Assembly: GCA_023105745.1 (NCBI GenBank)
Contig: JALGQZ010000011.1
Span: 35,096,594 to 35,160,593 of the forward strand
Reading direction: 5' to 3'
Source: Austropuccinia psidii
Lineage: Eukaryota > Basidiomycota > Pucciniomycetes > Pucciniales > Sphaerophragmiaceae
DNA: 64,000 nt
Each line of letters begins with the position of its first letter. Position 1 is the first letter of the stretch. The position numbers and the translations under genes were made by a program. Shown here one piece after another: positions 20,907 to 33,920 of the stretch. Below the pieces are notes generated by a model, which did no database searches, was not told where the DNA came from, and worked only from the letters and a program-made list of their open reading frames with translations.

Positions 20907-21657
20907 GTGGAAAATATAATTACATTCAGGCTCATTTCTACATTAGCTTCAAACGTAAAGACCAGTTCCAATCCAATTATACTACATCAAGCACTAGGGA
21001 ACCAAAGTGTAATATGTTCCTTGGCGGTATGTGCTTTAGTAAATCGTTTTTTGAGTAATTATGAGGCATTTTTCAAATTTAACTGCCACAGAATGCCTTT
21101 CAAAGGGGGATCTCTAATACTCAAGTATCCTCTTGAGATAATACACATAGACCTTTGTTTCCCCATTAACCCAAGATCCAGGGGTAATAGCTGATAAATA
21201 ATGCAAATAATAAATGGTTTTTTTTATTTCATTATGTATACTTTATTTCCCTCAAACTGAAAGAAACTTAAAGCACTTAAAAAGATCAAAATATTTGAAA
21301 GATATTTTAAAAAACAGACAGTTTGTGAAAAAAGGAGTATAGTATCTGATAATGGAGGGTGGTTTACAATTAAATACTTCAAAAATTACTTAATAGAGAA
21401 TGTGATTAAACTGATCTCAACAGCCCCTTAAACACCTCAAAAAAGCTCAATTTCCAAAAGAGCCAACCAAATATTGATGCAAAGACCTGGGTTATTTCCT
21501 TTTCATTCTCAACTATCAATTTTCTGGTTGGGAGAAGCATCTTCTACTGAAGTTTATTTACTCAACAGAACACCATCTAAAACACCTTCCAAAGAATATT
21601 ACAATCAGCAGAAAAATTGTGAAGATCTTCATCCTTTTGGACTTGAATTCTAAATAA
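20907..21657 (+). pseudogene. Copia GAG-pre-integrase and integrase remnant
   Basis: The open piece to 21194 has a LHQALGNQSV block, then CHRMPFKGGSL..PLEIIHIDLCFPI, matching the end of the pre-integrase zinc region and the first catalytic Asp segment of copia integrase. Further on, broken frames show IVSDNGGWFT (near 21340, second catalytic Asp) and a YSTEHHLKHLPKNI block (near 21560-21600). E2 cuts it at 21658. Confidence 0.72.
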
Positions 21658-21662
21658 ATGTT

Positions 21663-23608
21663 TGTGAGTCTTTGAGATATGACCACATATCCAAAAAGTT
21701 CACAAGAAAACTTTATAATAATTATACTTTTAATAACTATCTTAAAGCCAGTTGAAATTTCATAAATAGGCATAAACTTTGAATTACCCTATATTCTAAT
21801 TGGTGATCATGTGAAATAGAATACACCATGAGATTCCTTATGGTACAATACACATATATCATTTTTATGAAATATCTGTAAAGCCAATAATTACTTAATA
21901 ATAAGTAAGAATACCCTGAAAAAGGCATAAAATTGTATTCAACTCAGAACAAAATGAACCAGAATGTTAAATAAATTACTCCATTTGATTCCACATGAAA
22001 AGCTACACACAGAAAATTTTTGTTCCATATTTGTAAAGTCAATATTTAAGGAAATAACCTGAATATATGCACTTTTGTGATCAGCACATATATTCATGGT
22101 TTTTAGCTCATATCTCTTAAGATATATATGATAGAGAGTTAAACCAAAAATGAAGTTACCACATACCTACTGTGAGAATACATATATGAACCTTATTTGA
22201 CAAGTTATAAAAAAGGCTATAGCTTGTAAGGGTTTATTGAACAAAGTTTCTGGAGCTGTTGACCACTTTGTTGTGAAAGTAGTCCAAAATTAAAATGAAG
22301 TGGATATTCAAGCTCTAAAGGTTCATTCTATGAGAATAATTTATTTTTTCTCTTAATATTCAAGGTACAACCCCCTTAAATCATGGTTTGAAGTTTAAAA
22401 TAGTAAATTTTGACAGAAAAGATGAGTTACAAGAGAAATAATCAAAAATAGAGTTTTGATGATGTAATGAAATGATCTTGGAAGTTTAATGGGAATATTC
22501 CAAGCTATCTGAATTCACTCTCTTAATGGCTTTAGCATGTATTACTTAAAAGTTATTCATGATCAAAGTTTCAGCTTAAAATTAATCATTTATGATCACT
22601 CACTTTAATGTTATTTTAAGTTTAACAGTTAAATAGGTGATAAAAACTGGCGAATACTATTAGATTAGAATTAATAATAATAAAATACACAAAGCTTAGG
22701 CTTCTTTCAAGCATATGATGTCATCAAAATTAGAGTTATAGTGATAACTCTAAATAATGGGGTAATTATGAGATAAGATGGTTTAATTATGATTTAATCA
22801 TCACTAAACCTTGAATTACTGATCGATTACAGTTGATAACATCAGTAAGCGTCTACTAGGAGCATTATGGACTCCAGGAGGGAGGGATTTACTATAAATA
22901 GAGCTCTTTTTACTCTATTTCCCCCTCAGGTGCATCAAAAAAAATAAAACACTAAATCCAAAGGTAAGATCTTTATTCTATATATAAATCTTTTATATTA
23001 TAAAAGATCAGAGATAATACTTATTATAATCATTAATATCAATGTGATTACTCCAATTGTTCATTTGTTTTGTTATAATTCTCTTAAAATCTTATTTCCC
23101 CATAACAATCAAGAATAATTGTAATTTCTTTTATTTCTATTTTTAAATACAATTTAAATAAGTTGTATTTACATTATTTGGCATAAGCCTCTCAAAATTA
23201 TCATATTAAGTGTTAAAAGTAGGTTATTTTCTCTTATTATAATAATTTTTTCTATTATTATTCTTAATAATTATTTCATTAATATAAATAGTATTTATAT
23301 CAATACATAACTTTTATATTAGTAATATTATTGCTATTAATTGTTTTTTATTAATAAAAAACAATTTTTTAGGCCTTTCTTATTTGTTGGTAGCAAGAAT
23401 AAAGTGTTTTTAAATAATAATATGTTTATTTATTAAATTATTTTTTTATAATATAAATTATATTGGTATATTTATTTAATAATATAATTGTTTTTACACC
23501 ATAATTAGAATAATTTTTATATTATTCATTTCATTTATAATGACATTGAGAGTACAATAAGTAAAATATTAGTAATTTTTACTTATTGTTCCATAGTCAA
23601 ACCTTACA
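21663..23608 (+). repeat. E2 5' LTR
   Basis: It runs from TGTGAGTCTTTGAGATATG to ..CAAACCTTACA. It contains the U3 inverted repeat (about 22725), a TATA box (22893-22901) and the perfect 28-bp palindrome (23339-23366). Its start defines the left end of E2 beside target copy ATGTT. Confidence 0.93.
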
Positions 23609-23626
23609 TTGGGGGCCTGGCCGTGA
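23609..23626 (+). promoter_or_regulatory. E2 primer-binding-like site
   Basis: TTGGGGGCCTGGCCGTGA directly after the LTR end. Near-identical sites follow the other 5' LTRs in the window: 44630-44647 (E3), 41914-41932 minus (E4), 15509-15526 minus (E5). I cannot name the priming tRNA. Confidence 0.75.
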
Positions 23627-24086
23627 TATTTAATCAAAAAGACCTTTAAAAAATATTCAAATTGGGTTTATCCAAGAATATGTTGCCTTTATAATTATAA
23701 AATTATATAATGAATCTTTATTCATCAATTTTAAAAGCTATTGAGGCATTTGGAAAGGTATTGTACTGTCTTACATGTGGTTTTTTACATCCTTAGACTT
23801 GCAAGAAGTTTCTTTGAGTGATTCTAGTGATTAAAAAGATATTTGTAAATTAAAAATAAATTTTTATTATAGTTTAATTCTAAAAAAGAATCATCTTCAT
23901 TTTTATTTTATTCTTTAAAAAGAAAAATAATAAAACATATAAAGGACCAATAAAATAGTTATTTTTATTCATTTTTCCCTTTATACATTTACTTTAAGAT
24001 AAAAAAGCAATTCTTACATGGAAATTTCCTTATCTTATAAAAATAACACTTCCTTATGAAATACTTATATTTATTTGTCTTTTCAG

Positions 24087-26275
24087 TGTTTGCAGACAAC
24101 CAATTAGAGAACAACCAGACCACTGTTGAAAGATTGGTGGAAGAAATTTTCCCAAGTTCCCCCAACACCAATTTTCACTAAGAAAAAAGAAAGCTGAGAA
24201 ATTAAACCTTCCAGGACCCACCATTCAGGACTCTGAAGGTGAGTACCTCCTTTTTGAAATTTCCATAAAAAGAAATTCTTAACCTGATTTTTTTATTTTC
24301 TTAAATTATGACTACTAGAAGAGGTTCCCAATAATACATCCAATAAGATGAAGCTGGACTCAGAAGTAGAGTTGATTCCTCAAAAGGGAAAAGAAAGGGT
24401 GAAATACCCAGCGGAACATAATGCACACAAGGAAGTGCCATATCCCAAAGGCAAGTCCCAGAAATGCCCATGATTTCTGAACCAGAGTTGGAACTAAGTA
24501 TGAGTAACTCCAACAGCAACAAATCACATTCCAAGGGCTCAAATACACATTTAAATGAGGCAGTACAAACAGTACTACACCATTTACAAGGACCAAGCAG
24601 TGATGAACTCCTGGAATATCCTCAAAATGTTCCTCAAAGATGATGAAATAGTGAGATACTCCAATGGATGGAATCCACTATCATCCAAACCTCAAATCAA
24701 AAAGATCACAGAATACCATGCCAAAAAGAGGGAGGGAACCAAGGAAGAAGCCCCAGTAGCTTCTACCAGCAAGCCTCACGCCAACCAGCTTCTACAAGAA
24801 GGGAAGAAGAACAAGAAAAGGAACTGGAGGAAACCATATTCCCTAAGTTAGAAAATACCAAATATCCATAAAGATGCCATGGAAAATGTTTTCAACATGG
24901 CCAGAACCTTGATGAAATTCAACAAAAAAGAGGAACAAAGAATGAGACAACCTCATTTCCCAAGGGAACAACATTGTCCCCTGATGTTATAAATACTTTA
25001 TCATACATTAAAAATAGTATTTTACCTCTTAACAACATTCAAAATAGTTTATTATATTTACAAGAAATAAATAATAGCTTATCATCTTTAACCAATATTG
25101 TTGTAGAAAATAAAAAAGAAATTGATAACATTAAATTCATGGTTGAAAATAATAAACCAAAAGTTATTAATGGACAATACTCAGAAATTAATACAAGGAC
25201 AACAGGAATTGTATAAATACATAAAAGATATCAAAGAAAAAACTTTGGCAATCAATTATGATGTGAGTATTGATAATCATACAGAACAATTAAATGAATT
25301 AAGTATTTCTGTAGAAAGATTTGAAGAAAAGACTTCATCATACCAAAAATTGCTTCTAGACCATGTGGAAAAAAGTGATGAAGCAAGAATGAATCTGAAA
25401 TATGACATTCAAAGTGAAATAAGGCTTATTACTGAGAAAATGAATAAAATAAATGAGACTAAATTAAATATGCCAAAGTTATCAACCCCATTTTCTCACA
25501 TAAGAAGTACTATTGAACCAAAAGAGTAAATAACCAATCCATTAATTACAGACTTGAGTCACCAAGACAATAACCAAGTCTTAATGAAGGAATCACTTCA
25601 ATTGGAGGAATGGCCAACATTCACAGGAGAAGGTGAATATGACCACATGTCATTTATTAAAACAATTGACATATTACAAGAATATTATGCCATACCAGAT
25701 CAATCAATCACTGCTAGATTACACTCATTATTTGAGAAATCTACAAAAAGATGGTATTATGGCATAAGGAAAATAAATGGCAAAAATACCTGGTCTTGGT
25801 GGAGACAAGAAATAATCACCAAGTAAGATAATGATGCCTGGAGGTACAAAATAGAAAATGCATTTGAGAATTCCTTCTTTGACCCAGACAAGGATAAAAC
25901 TTTAACTTGGTTCTTAAAACAAGTTGAAAGGTTAAATGCACTGTACCCAGAAATGTCACAAAACTTGGTGCACATGAAAATACTTAAGAAATGTGAAGGA
26001 GAATTGGAAGATTCCCTGAAAAGCAGGTGCATAGAACCATGCTCCACAGAAGAGTATATCAATGCACTAGAAGTCATAGTGACAAGGGCAAGAATTGGAA
26101 GAAGTGGAAGAAATTGGACATCAAAAGTTCAAATAAACCAAGAGAACCTTTCAAGTCCAATAAATCAAACAGGAATGAGAAAATAAAGTGCCACAAATGT
26201 GGAGGTCTTGGACACTTAGCCAATAATTGCCTTAAAAAAGAAAAAATCAATGAAATTGTGGAAACAGAAGGCTAA
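24087..26275 (+). pseudogene. E2 gag (spliced, two frames, ends in a CCHC knuckle)
   Basis: A TTTTCAG acceptor at 24085-24086 starts exon 1, which ends at 24238 before GTGAGTACC; the 80-nt intron ends with CTAG at 24317-24318. These splice sites match E3. The first frame (VMNSWNILK, YSNGWNPLSSKPQIKKI, about 24600-24960) gives way to the -1 frame at CCCAAGG (24959-24965). A coiled coil then follows, with the capsid blocks WPTFTGEGEYDHM (about 25611), KRWYYGIRKINGKNTWSWW and SFFDPDKDK, and the zinc knuckle CHKCGGLGHLANNC (26189-26230). Stops at 25527-25529 and 25824-25826 and shifts near 25160 and 26180 disable it. Confidence 0.85.
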
Positions 26276-27060
26276 AATAACAAAGAAGAAGAATCTGATT
26301 CAAGAACTTCTAAAAGTGATGAAGTTAATATAATTAATGCAAAAACTAATGATATTGATTTGATATATGAAGTACTTGATGTTAATTCAAACTTACCCCA
26401 ATTTGGAACATATGACGCAAGTCTAACAAACATACAAGATGCTAAATTTGATAGAACCAAACCAGCAAAAGCAATGGGATATACAGCTGGAAAATAAAGT
26501 ATAAGCATTGTCATGGTTGAAAACCAAGAGGCAAAAGTGAACTTAGATACAGGAGCATATTGTACCTGTGTTGTGAAGGTTATTTGAAAACAGTTGTACC
26601 ACATTGGGAAAAAAACGTATACCAATACAAGGAGTAAAATTTAGTAGTGCAAGTGAAAGCCTGAAGCCTCTTGGAATAATTGACTTAACACTCATTTTTC
26701 CTCACCCTTCACAATGTGTCAGAGTGAAAGTAGAGTTTGGGGTAATGGAAAACTGTACTAGTAAACATTTCATACTTGAAAATGATTACTTTTCAATTTA
26801 TGGCATAGATATCTCTAATCAAAAAGACAGATATTTTACCATAGGAGACAATAAAAGACAAAAATTTGGCTTCTTAAATAACAAAAAACAAATTAAAGCT
26901 ATTAATAATGAAGAGAAAAGCCCAAAAAAGATTTTTTCATAGCAGAACAACTTAAAGAGGCAGAATTTAATCAAGAATTAACTGAAAAACTGAAAGAAAA
27001 GTTGATTGACCTCTTATTTAAATATAAAAATGCCTTTTAAACTGACAAAGAGCCACTAGG
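26276..27060 (+). pseudogene. E2 aspartic protease
   Basis: It follows an acidic, Ser/Asp-rich linker. The catalytic LDTGAYCTC has Asp-Thr-Gly at 26546-26554. The folded region continues with IPIQGVKFSSASESLKPLG and HFILENDYFSIYGID (about 26768-26812). Stops near 26496 and 26585 and a shift break it. A homologous, equally broken copy is in E3 at about 47360-47990. Confidence 0.85.
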
Positions 27061-28400
27061 TGCCATAATTGAACATGAGGTGTACATTATTCTTAATGTG
27101 GAAAACCATTATCCACCCTTATTAAGAAGACCAGCTTACCCAGATAGCCCAAGAGCTAGAGAAGCTTTTGAGCTACACAGTAAAGAGTTAATGGACCTTG
27201 GAGTATTAAGGAAAGTGGGACATAATGAACAGGTAGAGGTCACTACACTCGGCATAATGGAAAATAAAGGATGGTAGGAGACTTTAGAGCTCTAAACCCT
27301 ATAATATCCCTGACAGATATCCAAAAATCAGAATCCATGAAACATTAACACAATTGTTACAGGCTAAGTTCATCACAGCCATCTATGCTCTAACAGGTTT
27401 CCATAAAAATGTCTTAACAGAAAATGCAAAAAGACTACTGAGGATAATAGTCCACTGTGGAATTTTTGCATATTTTCAAATTCCATTTGTTATAAAAAAA
27501 TGCACCTTCCTATTATCAAAGGATGATGAACACCATCTTTCCTGAAGAATTGTCAGAAGGATGGTTGATTATCTATATTGATGATATCATAGTTTGCTCA
27601 GAAACTTGGTAAAGTAACTTAAAAAGACTAGAAAGAGTATTGCAAAAAATAGTAAAAGTAAACATGAAGATTTGCTTGAAAAAGTGTCATTTTGCATACA
27701 GTGAACTGAAAGCACTAGGAAATGTTGTATCTGGACTGAGTTTGGGCATAGATAAAAACAAAGTAGCAGAAGTATTATTGAAGCCAATGCCTCAAACCAA
27801 AAAAGAAATGCAATCATTTCAAGAATTTTCTGGTTATTACAGACAGCATATAAAAAACCTTTCAAGAATTGCTAAATCATTGTATAAGCTCTGTGACCAA
27901 TGGAAAGTCTATGAAATGACCAAAGAGAGAGTCAAGGCATATAGAAAGCTGAAAGATTACTTAACAAATGTCCCATTTCTTCTAATTCCAGATTGGAAGC
28001 TACCCTTTAAACTATACATTTATGCTTGTGGAGAAGGGCTAGGTGCTGCAATACACCAGACACAAATAATCAATGATAAACCCATTGAAGGAGAAATTTG
28101 CTTCATTTCAAGACAAATACAGCCAACAGAAGTAAGATATGGAGCAAGCCAAATGGAATTCCTTTGCTTAGTGTGGGCTTGAGAGAGATTACACTATTAT
28201 TTGGATGGGACAGTGTATTATGTAATTGCAGATTGCAATGCTGTAAAATCTTTATTAAACATGAAAACCCCAAATGGACATATGCTCAGATGGCAACTTG
28301 ACATCCAGAAATATAGAGGAAATATGACTATAGTTCATATATATTGTAATATTAATAAAAATGCAGATGGGCTCTGGCAAATAAACATAAAAATCCAGCA
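27061..28400 (+). pseudogene. E2 reverse transcriptase and RNase H
   Basis: RT blocks in order: YPPLLRRPAYP (about 27111), DLGVLRKVGHNEQVEVTT, FITAIYALTGFHKNVL (about 27369), and the catalytic YIDD at 27574-27585. A connection segment with [14 protein letters not shown] and [16 protein letters not shown] follows. RNase H starts near [17 protein letters not shown] (about 28000), where the usual Asp of the first motif reads Tyr, and ends with [19 protein letters not shown]. There are several frameshifts between 27270 and 27540 and a TGA at 28180-28182. The tip of the RT palm is kept, unlike in E3 and E4. Confidence 0.9.
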
Positions 28401-30000
28401 TGGGTACCACAGGAAGGGCACCATATAGAAGGCATATATGTCACATATACTGGCACAGAATTCTTTAAGCAAGTTAAAGAAAGCTATAAAATGGAAAAAA
28501 TCTGTCACATCCTATTACAAGTTCTAATGAAAGACTTCAAAGACCCATCACTTTCATCAAAACTAGATGAAATATGGAAAAAGGAATATGATGAAGGAAG
28601 GTTCCACCTCCTTCATGGAATGCTCTATCATAGAACTATACATAAATGTGTTATGACTTTAACAGATGGAACACTGGTAAATACTATACTACATGAATGT
28701 CATGATAGTGTTGCAGCTGGACATCTCTCAGAAGAAAGAACACTAGAGAGGGCAAAAACCTGCTCTTGGTGGCCAAATTGGAAGAAAAATGTTGCAGAAT
28801 ACTGCCAAACCTGTGACAGATGTCAGAAAGAAAACAAAGCCACAGGAAAGAAATTTGGAATGATTATTCAAATCCAAGAACTAAAATCCCCTTGGGAAAT
28901 ATTTCACATGGATTGGGTAACAGCCTTACATCCAGGAAGAGACAGAAGTTATAATGCATGCCTAGTATTAGTTGACAGGTACAGAAAAACTGCAATGTTC
29001 TTACCATGTCACAGAGATGACAAAGCTATGGATACAGCCATAATGATATGAAATAAAGTTATTAGACACACAGGCTTATTCCAAAATATCATAAGTGATA
29101 GAGACCCAAAATTCACTTCAGCATGATGGACAAGCCTCCATAACTTTTTCAGAAAAAAATTATCATTCTCAACAGTTTACCACCTACAAACTGATGGTAT
29201 AGAAGAAAGGATGATACAGAACTTAGAAGACATGATCAGGATATTCTGTGCTTATGGACTAGGATTCAAAGATTCTGATGGCTTTACTCATGATTGGTGT
29301 ACATTGATACCAGCTCTTGAGCTGGAATATATAGCATCAATCCATTCTTCAACTGGCAAAACACCAGAAATGCTAAAAAAAGGTTGGAATCCAAGACTTC
29401 CTTAGGACACCCTCAAAAATTACTTAGTGGATATACACTCAACAGCAAGTAGTTTCAAAATAATGCTTGACAAAGCAAGACATCATGCAAACAGATTTAT
29501 GCAAGATGATTTCAGATATGCAAAAGAAAGATGGGATAAAAGTCATAAACCACCTTAAAAATAGGAGACTTAGTCTTAGTTTCAACTCTAATTTTGAATA
29601 ATATAAGAGACCACAGAAATTGAAAGATTCCTTTGCAGGACCATTTATCATTAAAGCACTACATGGACCTAGTTCTGAGCAACTAGACCTCACAGGTGAA
29701 TTAATGAACAAACACCAAGCTTTCCCTGTAAGTGTGATAAAACCTTAAAGCTCAAGTGACAAGGAATGATTTCCATTAAGAAATAAACCCCCACTTGAAA
29801 TACCCCCTTTAGAGGAGGGAGAAGAAAAGAAAATTGTAAAAGTCCTTAAAGAAAGAAGGACAAGAAACAAAAAAGAAAGGGAATACCTTGTAAGGTATAG
29901 AAACCCAACTCAAGGAAACAAACGGCTACTTGAGAAAGATATAATAAATGGTGATAAACTGTCAAGAAGGTTCAGACATGAAAGAAAACCTAAATAATCA
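28401..30000 (+). pseudogene. E2 integrase and chromodomain
   Basis: The integrase zinc domain is HECHDSVAAGHLSEE..CQTCDRC (about 28690-28825). The first catalytic Asp is in HMDWVTALHPG, the second in [10 protein letters not shown] (about 29096), and the Glu lies in a TDGIEERMIQ segment (about 29190-29220). Stops occur near 29049, 29124 and 29403. The C-terminal end keeps the GREYLVRYRNPTQG-like chromodomain block (about 29880-29920). The open piece 28491-29051 is the longest intact part. Confidence 0.88.
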
Positions 30001-30117
30001 AGAATTAAGCATTATTGAGCTTCAAGACTAACAAAGTCTATTGAAGAGGTAGGACAGTGGATGATACCCCAATTAACTAAATCAAATTGTGGTACAATAT
30101 TTTTTGGTGGTAGGGAA

Positions 30118-32085
30118 TTTGAGCCTTTGAGATATGACCACATATCCAACAAGGTCACAAGAAAACTTTATAATACTTATTCTTTTAATAATTTTCTTAA
30201 AACTAGTGAAAATGCAATAAATAGGCATAAAATTTGAACTAAACTGGAATCTAATGAGTGAGAATGTTAAATAAAATAAAACATTAGATTCACCATGGTA
30301 CAATACACATATATCATTTTTATGAAATATCTGTAAAGCCAATAATTACTGAATAATAAGTAAGAATACCCTCAAAAACGCATAAAATCTTATTTAAATC
30401 AAGAAAAAATGAAACAAAAAGAGAAATGAATTACAAAATTGGATTCCCCATGAAAAACCACACATATAACATTTTTGTTCCATATTTGTAAAGTCAATAT
30501 TCAAGGAAATAACCTGAATATATGCCCTTTTATGATCAGCACATATATTCATGGTTTTTAGCTTGTATCTCTAGAATTATAAATGATAGAGCATTAAAAA
30601 AAGATTTACCATGTGACTACTGTGAGAATACAGATATGAAATTTATTTGACAAGTTATTAACATGGTTAGAACTTGTAAGGGTTTATTGAACAAAATTGC
30701 TGGAGCTGTTGACCACTTTGTTGTGAAAGTGGTACAAACTTAAGATAAATTTGATATTAAGGCTCTATTGGTTCATTCTATGAGAATAATTAATGTTTTC
30801 TCTTAATATTCAAGGTAAAACCACCTGAAATCATGGTTTGAAGTTCAAAATGGTAAATTTGGACAGAAAAGATGAGTTACAAGAGAAATCATCCAAAAAG
30901 GATTTTTGAAAATATAATGAAATTATCTTGTAAGTTTAATAATAATATTCCAAGCTATCAGAATTCACTCTCTGAATTGCTGTAGCATGTATAAATTAAA
31001 GGTTTTTCATGATCAAAGTTTCAGCTTAAAATTGATCATTTATGATCACTCACTTTAATCTTATTTTACATTTAACAGTTAAATATGTGATAAAGCTGGT
31101 GAATACTATTAGATCATGATTGATACTAATAGAATACACAAGTTTTAGTCTTCTGCCAATCCTATGATTTCATCAAGCTTAGAGGTATAGTGATAACTCT
31201 AAATAATGTGGTAATTATGAGATAAGATTGTTTAATTATGATTTATTCATCACTAAACCTTAAAATACTGATCAATGCCAGTGTTTACCATCCGTAAACA
31301 TCTACTATAAGCCTGTTGGACCCTAGAAGGGAGGAATTTAATATAAATAGAGCTCTTTTTACTCTATTTCCCCCTCAGACGCATCAAAAACAATAAAACA
31401 CTAAATCAAAAAGTAAAATCTTTATTCTCTATATATAAATCTTGTATATTATAATAGACCAAAGGTAATCTTTATTATAATCATCAATCTTGATGTGATT
31501 CCTCTAATTTTTTAATTTTTTTTGTTATATTTCTCTAAAAATCTCCTTTCCACGTAAAATTCAAGATTATTTGTAATATCTTTTATTTTTATTTGTAAAT
31601 ACAGTTTAAATAAGTTGTATTTATATTATTTGGCATAAAGTATCTCAAAACTATTATATTAATTGTTCAAAGTAGGTTCTTTTCTCTTATTATAATACTT
31701 CCTCTCTATTATTATTCTTAATTATTCTTTTATTAATATATATAGTATTTATATTAATACATAACTTTACTATTAGTAATATTATTGTTATTAATTGTTT
31801 TTCATTAATAAGAAACAATTTTTTACGCCTGTATTATTTTTTGGTAACAATAATAAAGTGCTTTCAAATATATTAATTCTTAAATATTAATATATTTACT
31901 CATTATATTATTCTTTCATAATACATATTATATTATTATATTTATTTAATAATATAATTATTTTTATGCCTTAATTATAATAAATCTTCATTATTATAAT
32001 TATCTTTATCTTATTTATTTCATTTAGAGTACAATAAGTAAAATATTAGAGAATTTTAGTTATTGTTTCATAGTCAAACCTTACA
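30118..32085 (+). repeat. E2 3' LTR
   Basis: 1968 bp. The first bases are TTTGAGCC rather than TGTGAGCC, a point change in the terminal TG. It is preceded by a purine-rich GGTGGTAGGGAA (30106-30117). TATA box at 31342-31350; the 28-bp palindrome at 31793-31820 carries two changes. It ends ..CTTACA before target copy ATGTT. Confidence 0.92.
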
Positions 32086-32090
32086 ATGTT

Positions 32091-33915
32091 AGAAAGAAAA
32101 AGATAAAGTCAAAGCTCAGCTCCAGGGCTTAAGGAGGTTTCTTCTTAGGGTATGTAGAAGGGCACAAAAGGATAAAAGACTTGAATAATGAAACCTTTAA
32201 GCTCCTAATTACTGATTTTTGATCTTTCTTGATAAAGGAATTAGTAGTTTGAAGAAATAGGAACTTAATGATCTCAAATTTCCTAAATGTGATTCCTCTT
32301 GTACATTAGATTGGCATCAGCATATTAGATGCAGCTGCAATAGCTTCTCCTAGTCTATCCCATCTCCTGATAAGATCATTAACTACAAATCTTTTATTTC
32401 CTCAAAAAATTCTATCCATTCCTCCTTTCCACAGGTTCATGAGCTAACGGAACAAATAGATCCTCAGCAGAAAAATGAAGAAATCCCATAAGAGAAATAT
32501 AATGCACATTCTTATCCTGATCCTAACTCACAATTATGCTTTTATAGACACTTGTTGCTTGATATAACCGCAGAAATACCAGAATAAGGTCTTTCTGGTG
32601 TTCCTCTTTCTTACTTACCAGGTGGAGAAATAGAAAGTGAATCTATAGCAGAAAAATACCTTCACAAGAGCTGTATCATGGAGAATGTTCCTTGAAGAGA
32701 GCCTCACAATCTTTCAGGAAGGATAAATGGAAAAGATATAATAAATGGGAAAATGGAACACAAAAACCCTGTTTATTTTTCCACAAGTACCTGCATTCTT
32801 CCTAAAAACTATCAGCAAGCCATTAATAATACAACATCCTCTGAGGGATCAATTCCATAAATTAAAAAAACACTCTGCATTTAATACTGTTGAAATTCCT
32901 CAAAATTGTAATACTTTGGGACATATGTGGGTGTTCAGAGAAAAAGAAAATAGTGAAGGGTTAATTTTGAGGCACAAGGCTTGGCTGTATGTGCGAGCGT
33001 TTGCTTAAATTGAAGGAATCAATTTCAATGAAACACTTGCACTTACTGGAAGACTTAACTCTCTAAGATTCATCATTTCTTATTGTTCTCATAAAGACTT
33101 TGAAATACATTAAATGGAAATAAGAATGTTACTTCTGTTGGAGCGTGTTATAGATGCGCTTAAGCATTTTTGCACAACTTCTTCACCATGATTAGGGAGG
33201 GCTAATACATGGTCAAAATCAGCAATTGTTTCTCCACCAAAGACTAATTTGCAACGAGCCCTTAGCACAATCAGAAATAGAATGGCTAATGAATCTCAAA
33301 GATGAGGGCTTGAGTCTCTCAGTGCTTGATATTCTTGGATTAAGGTGGAGAGCCCAAACCTAACTCTGAAATAGTAGCAAGAGTTTATTTCTTCAATAAA
33401 AGCTCTAGAAAGTGGAAGCATTCCACTTTCCAAATGCGAAAATCTCCCAAAAGATCCATCAAATTCCATCAAATATGACGTTGCAACCCTGCACATAACA
33501 AAGAGGAGTGTTGGAGTGTGTTATGGCTTCTCTTGAGCATGCTCGCATAACAGCTTCACAATGATTAGGCAGGGCTAATAAATTTTAAAAAACAGTAATT
33601 GTTTCTTCACTCATGGCTCATTCTTAACAAGCACTTAGCTCAATTGGAAAGAAAATTTCTCATGAATTTTGAAGATAAGGTTTTAAGTTCTTCAGTGCTT
33701 GGTATTCTTGAATTAAGGTGGAGAGGCCAAAACCCACTCCGCAAACTTTTCTATGGAAAGCCTGAAGAAGATATTTTTATGAAGGATATACACATGAGAA
33801 GAAGAAAGGAGCATTTATGCAATTAGAAAAATTTCCTTATGGCTTAAAGAAGAGTCCAAGATGTTGGCATCAAAATCTGGCCACTGTATTCAAGGAGCTA
33901 GGTTTCTGTCAAATC
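32091..33915 (+). pseudogene. Copia integrase C-terminus and reverse transcriptase N-terminal half
   Basis: It starts with a KVKAQLQGL-like block (near 32110) that closes copia integrases. The RT part begins near 32845: HKLKKHSAFNTVEIPQNCNTLGHMWVF, then KAWLYVRAFAQIEGINFNETLALTG-like (about 32970-33050) and RFIISYCSHKDFEIH. The TRIM-like element interrupts it at 33136; GKPEEDIFMK resumes at about 33756, and it ends at FKELGFCQIK, where E4 cuts it. Many stops. Confidence 0.78.
33136..33744 (+). mobile_element. TRIM-like miniature LTR element
   Basis: Two direct repeats of exactly 236 bp (33136-33371 and 33509-33744) begin TGTTGGAG and flank 137 bp. After the first comes TAGTAGCAAGAG, similar to the initiator-Met-type primer site TGGTAGCAGAG. 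Before the second is the purine run AAAGAGGAG. The flanks are ACTTC (33131-33135) and ACTTT (33745-33749), a 5-bp target duplication with one change. It has no coding capacity. It is inserted in copia RT, whose frame resumes after it. Confidence 0.8.
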
Positions 33916-33920
33916 AAGCT

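Larger units (their letters stand above)
21663..32085 (+). mobile_element. Full-length Ty3 chromovirus E2
   Basis: 10,423 bp with two LTRs (1946 and 1968 bp), a perfect 5-bp target duplication ATGTT (21658-21662 and 32086-32090), a primer-binding-like site, a spliced gag leader, the full gag-pol domain order and a chromodomain. Coding regions hold many stops and indels, but the RT YIDD is kept. It is inserted in the copia integrase. Confidence 0.93.

Noticed and set aside
23609..23626. Naming the priming tRNA from the primer-binding-like site
   Set aside because: I cannot match it to a tRNA 3' end with certainty without the genome's tRNA set.
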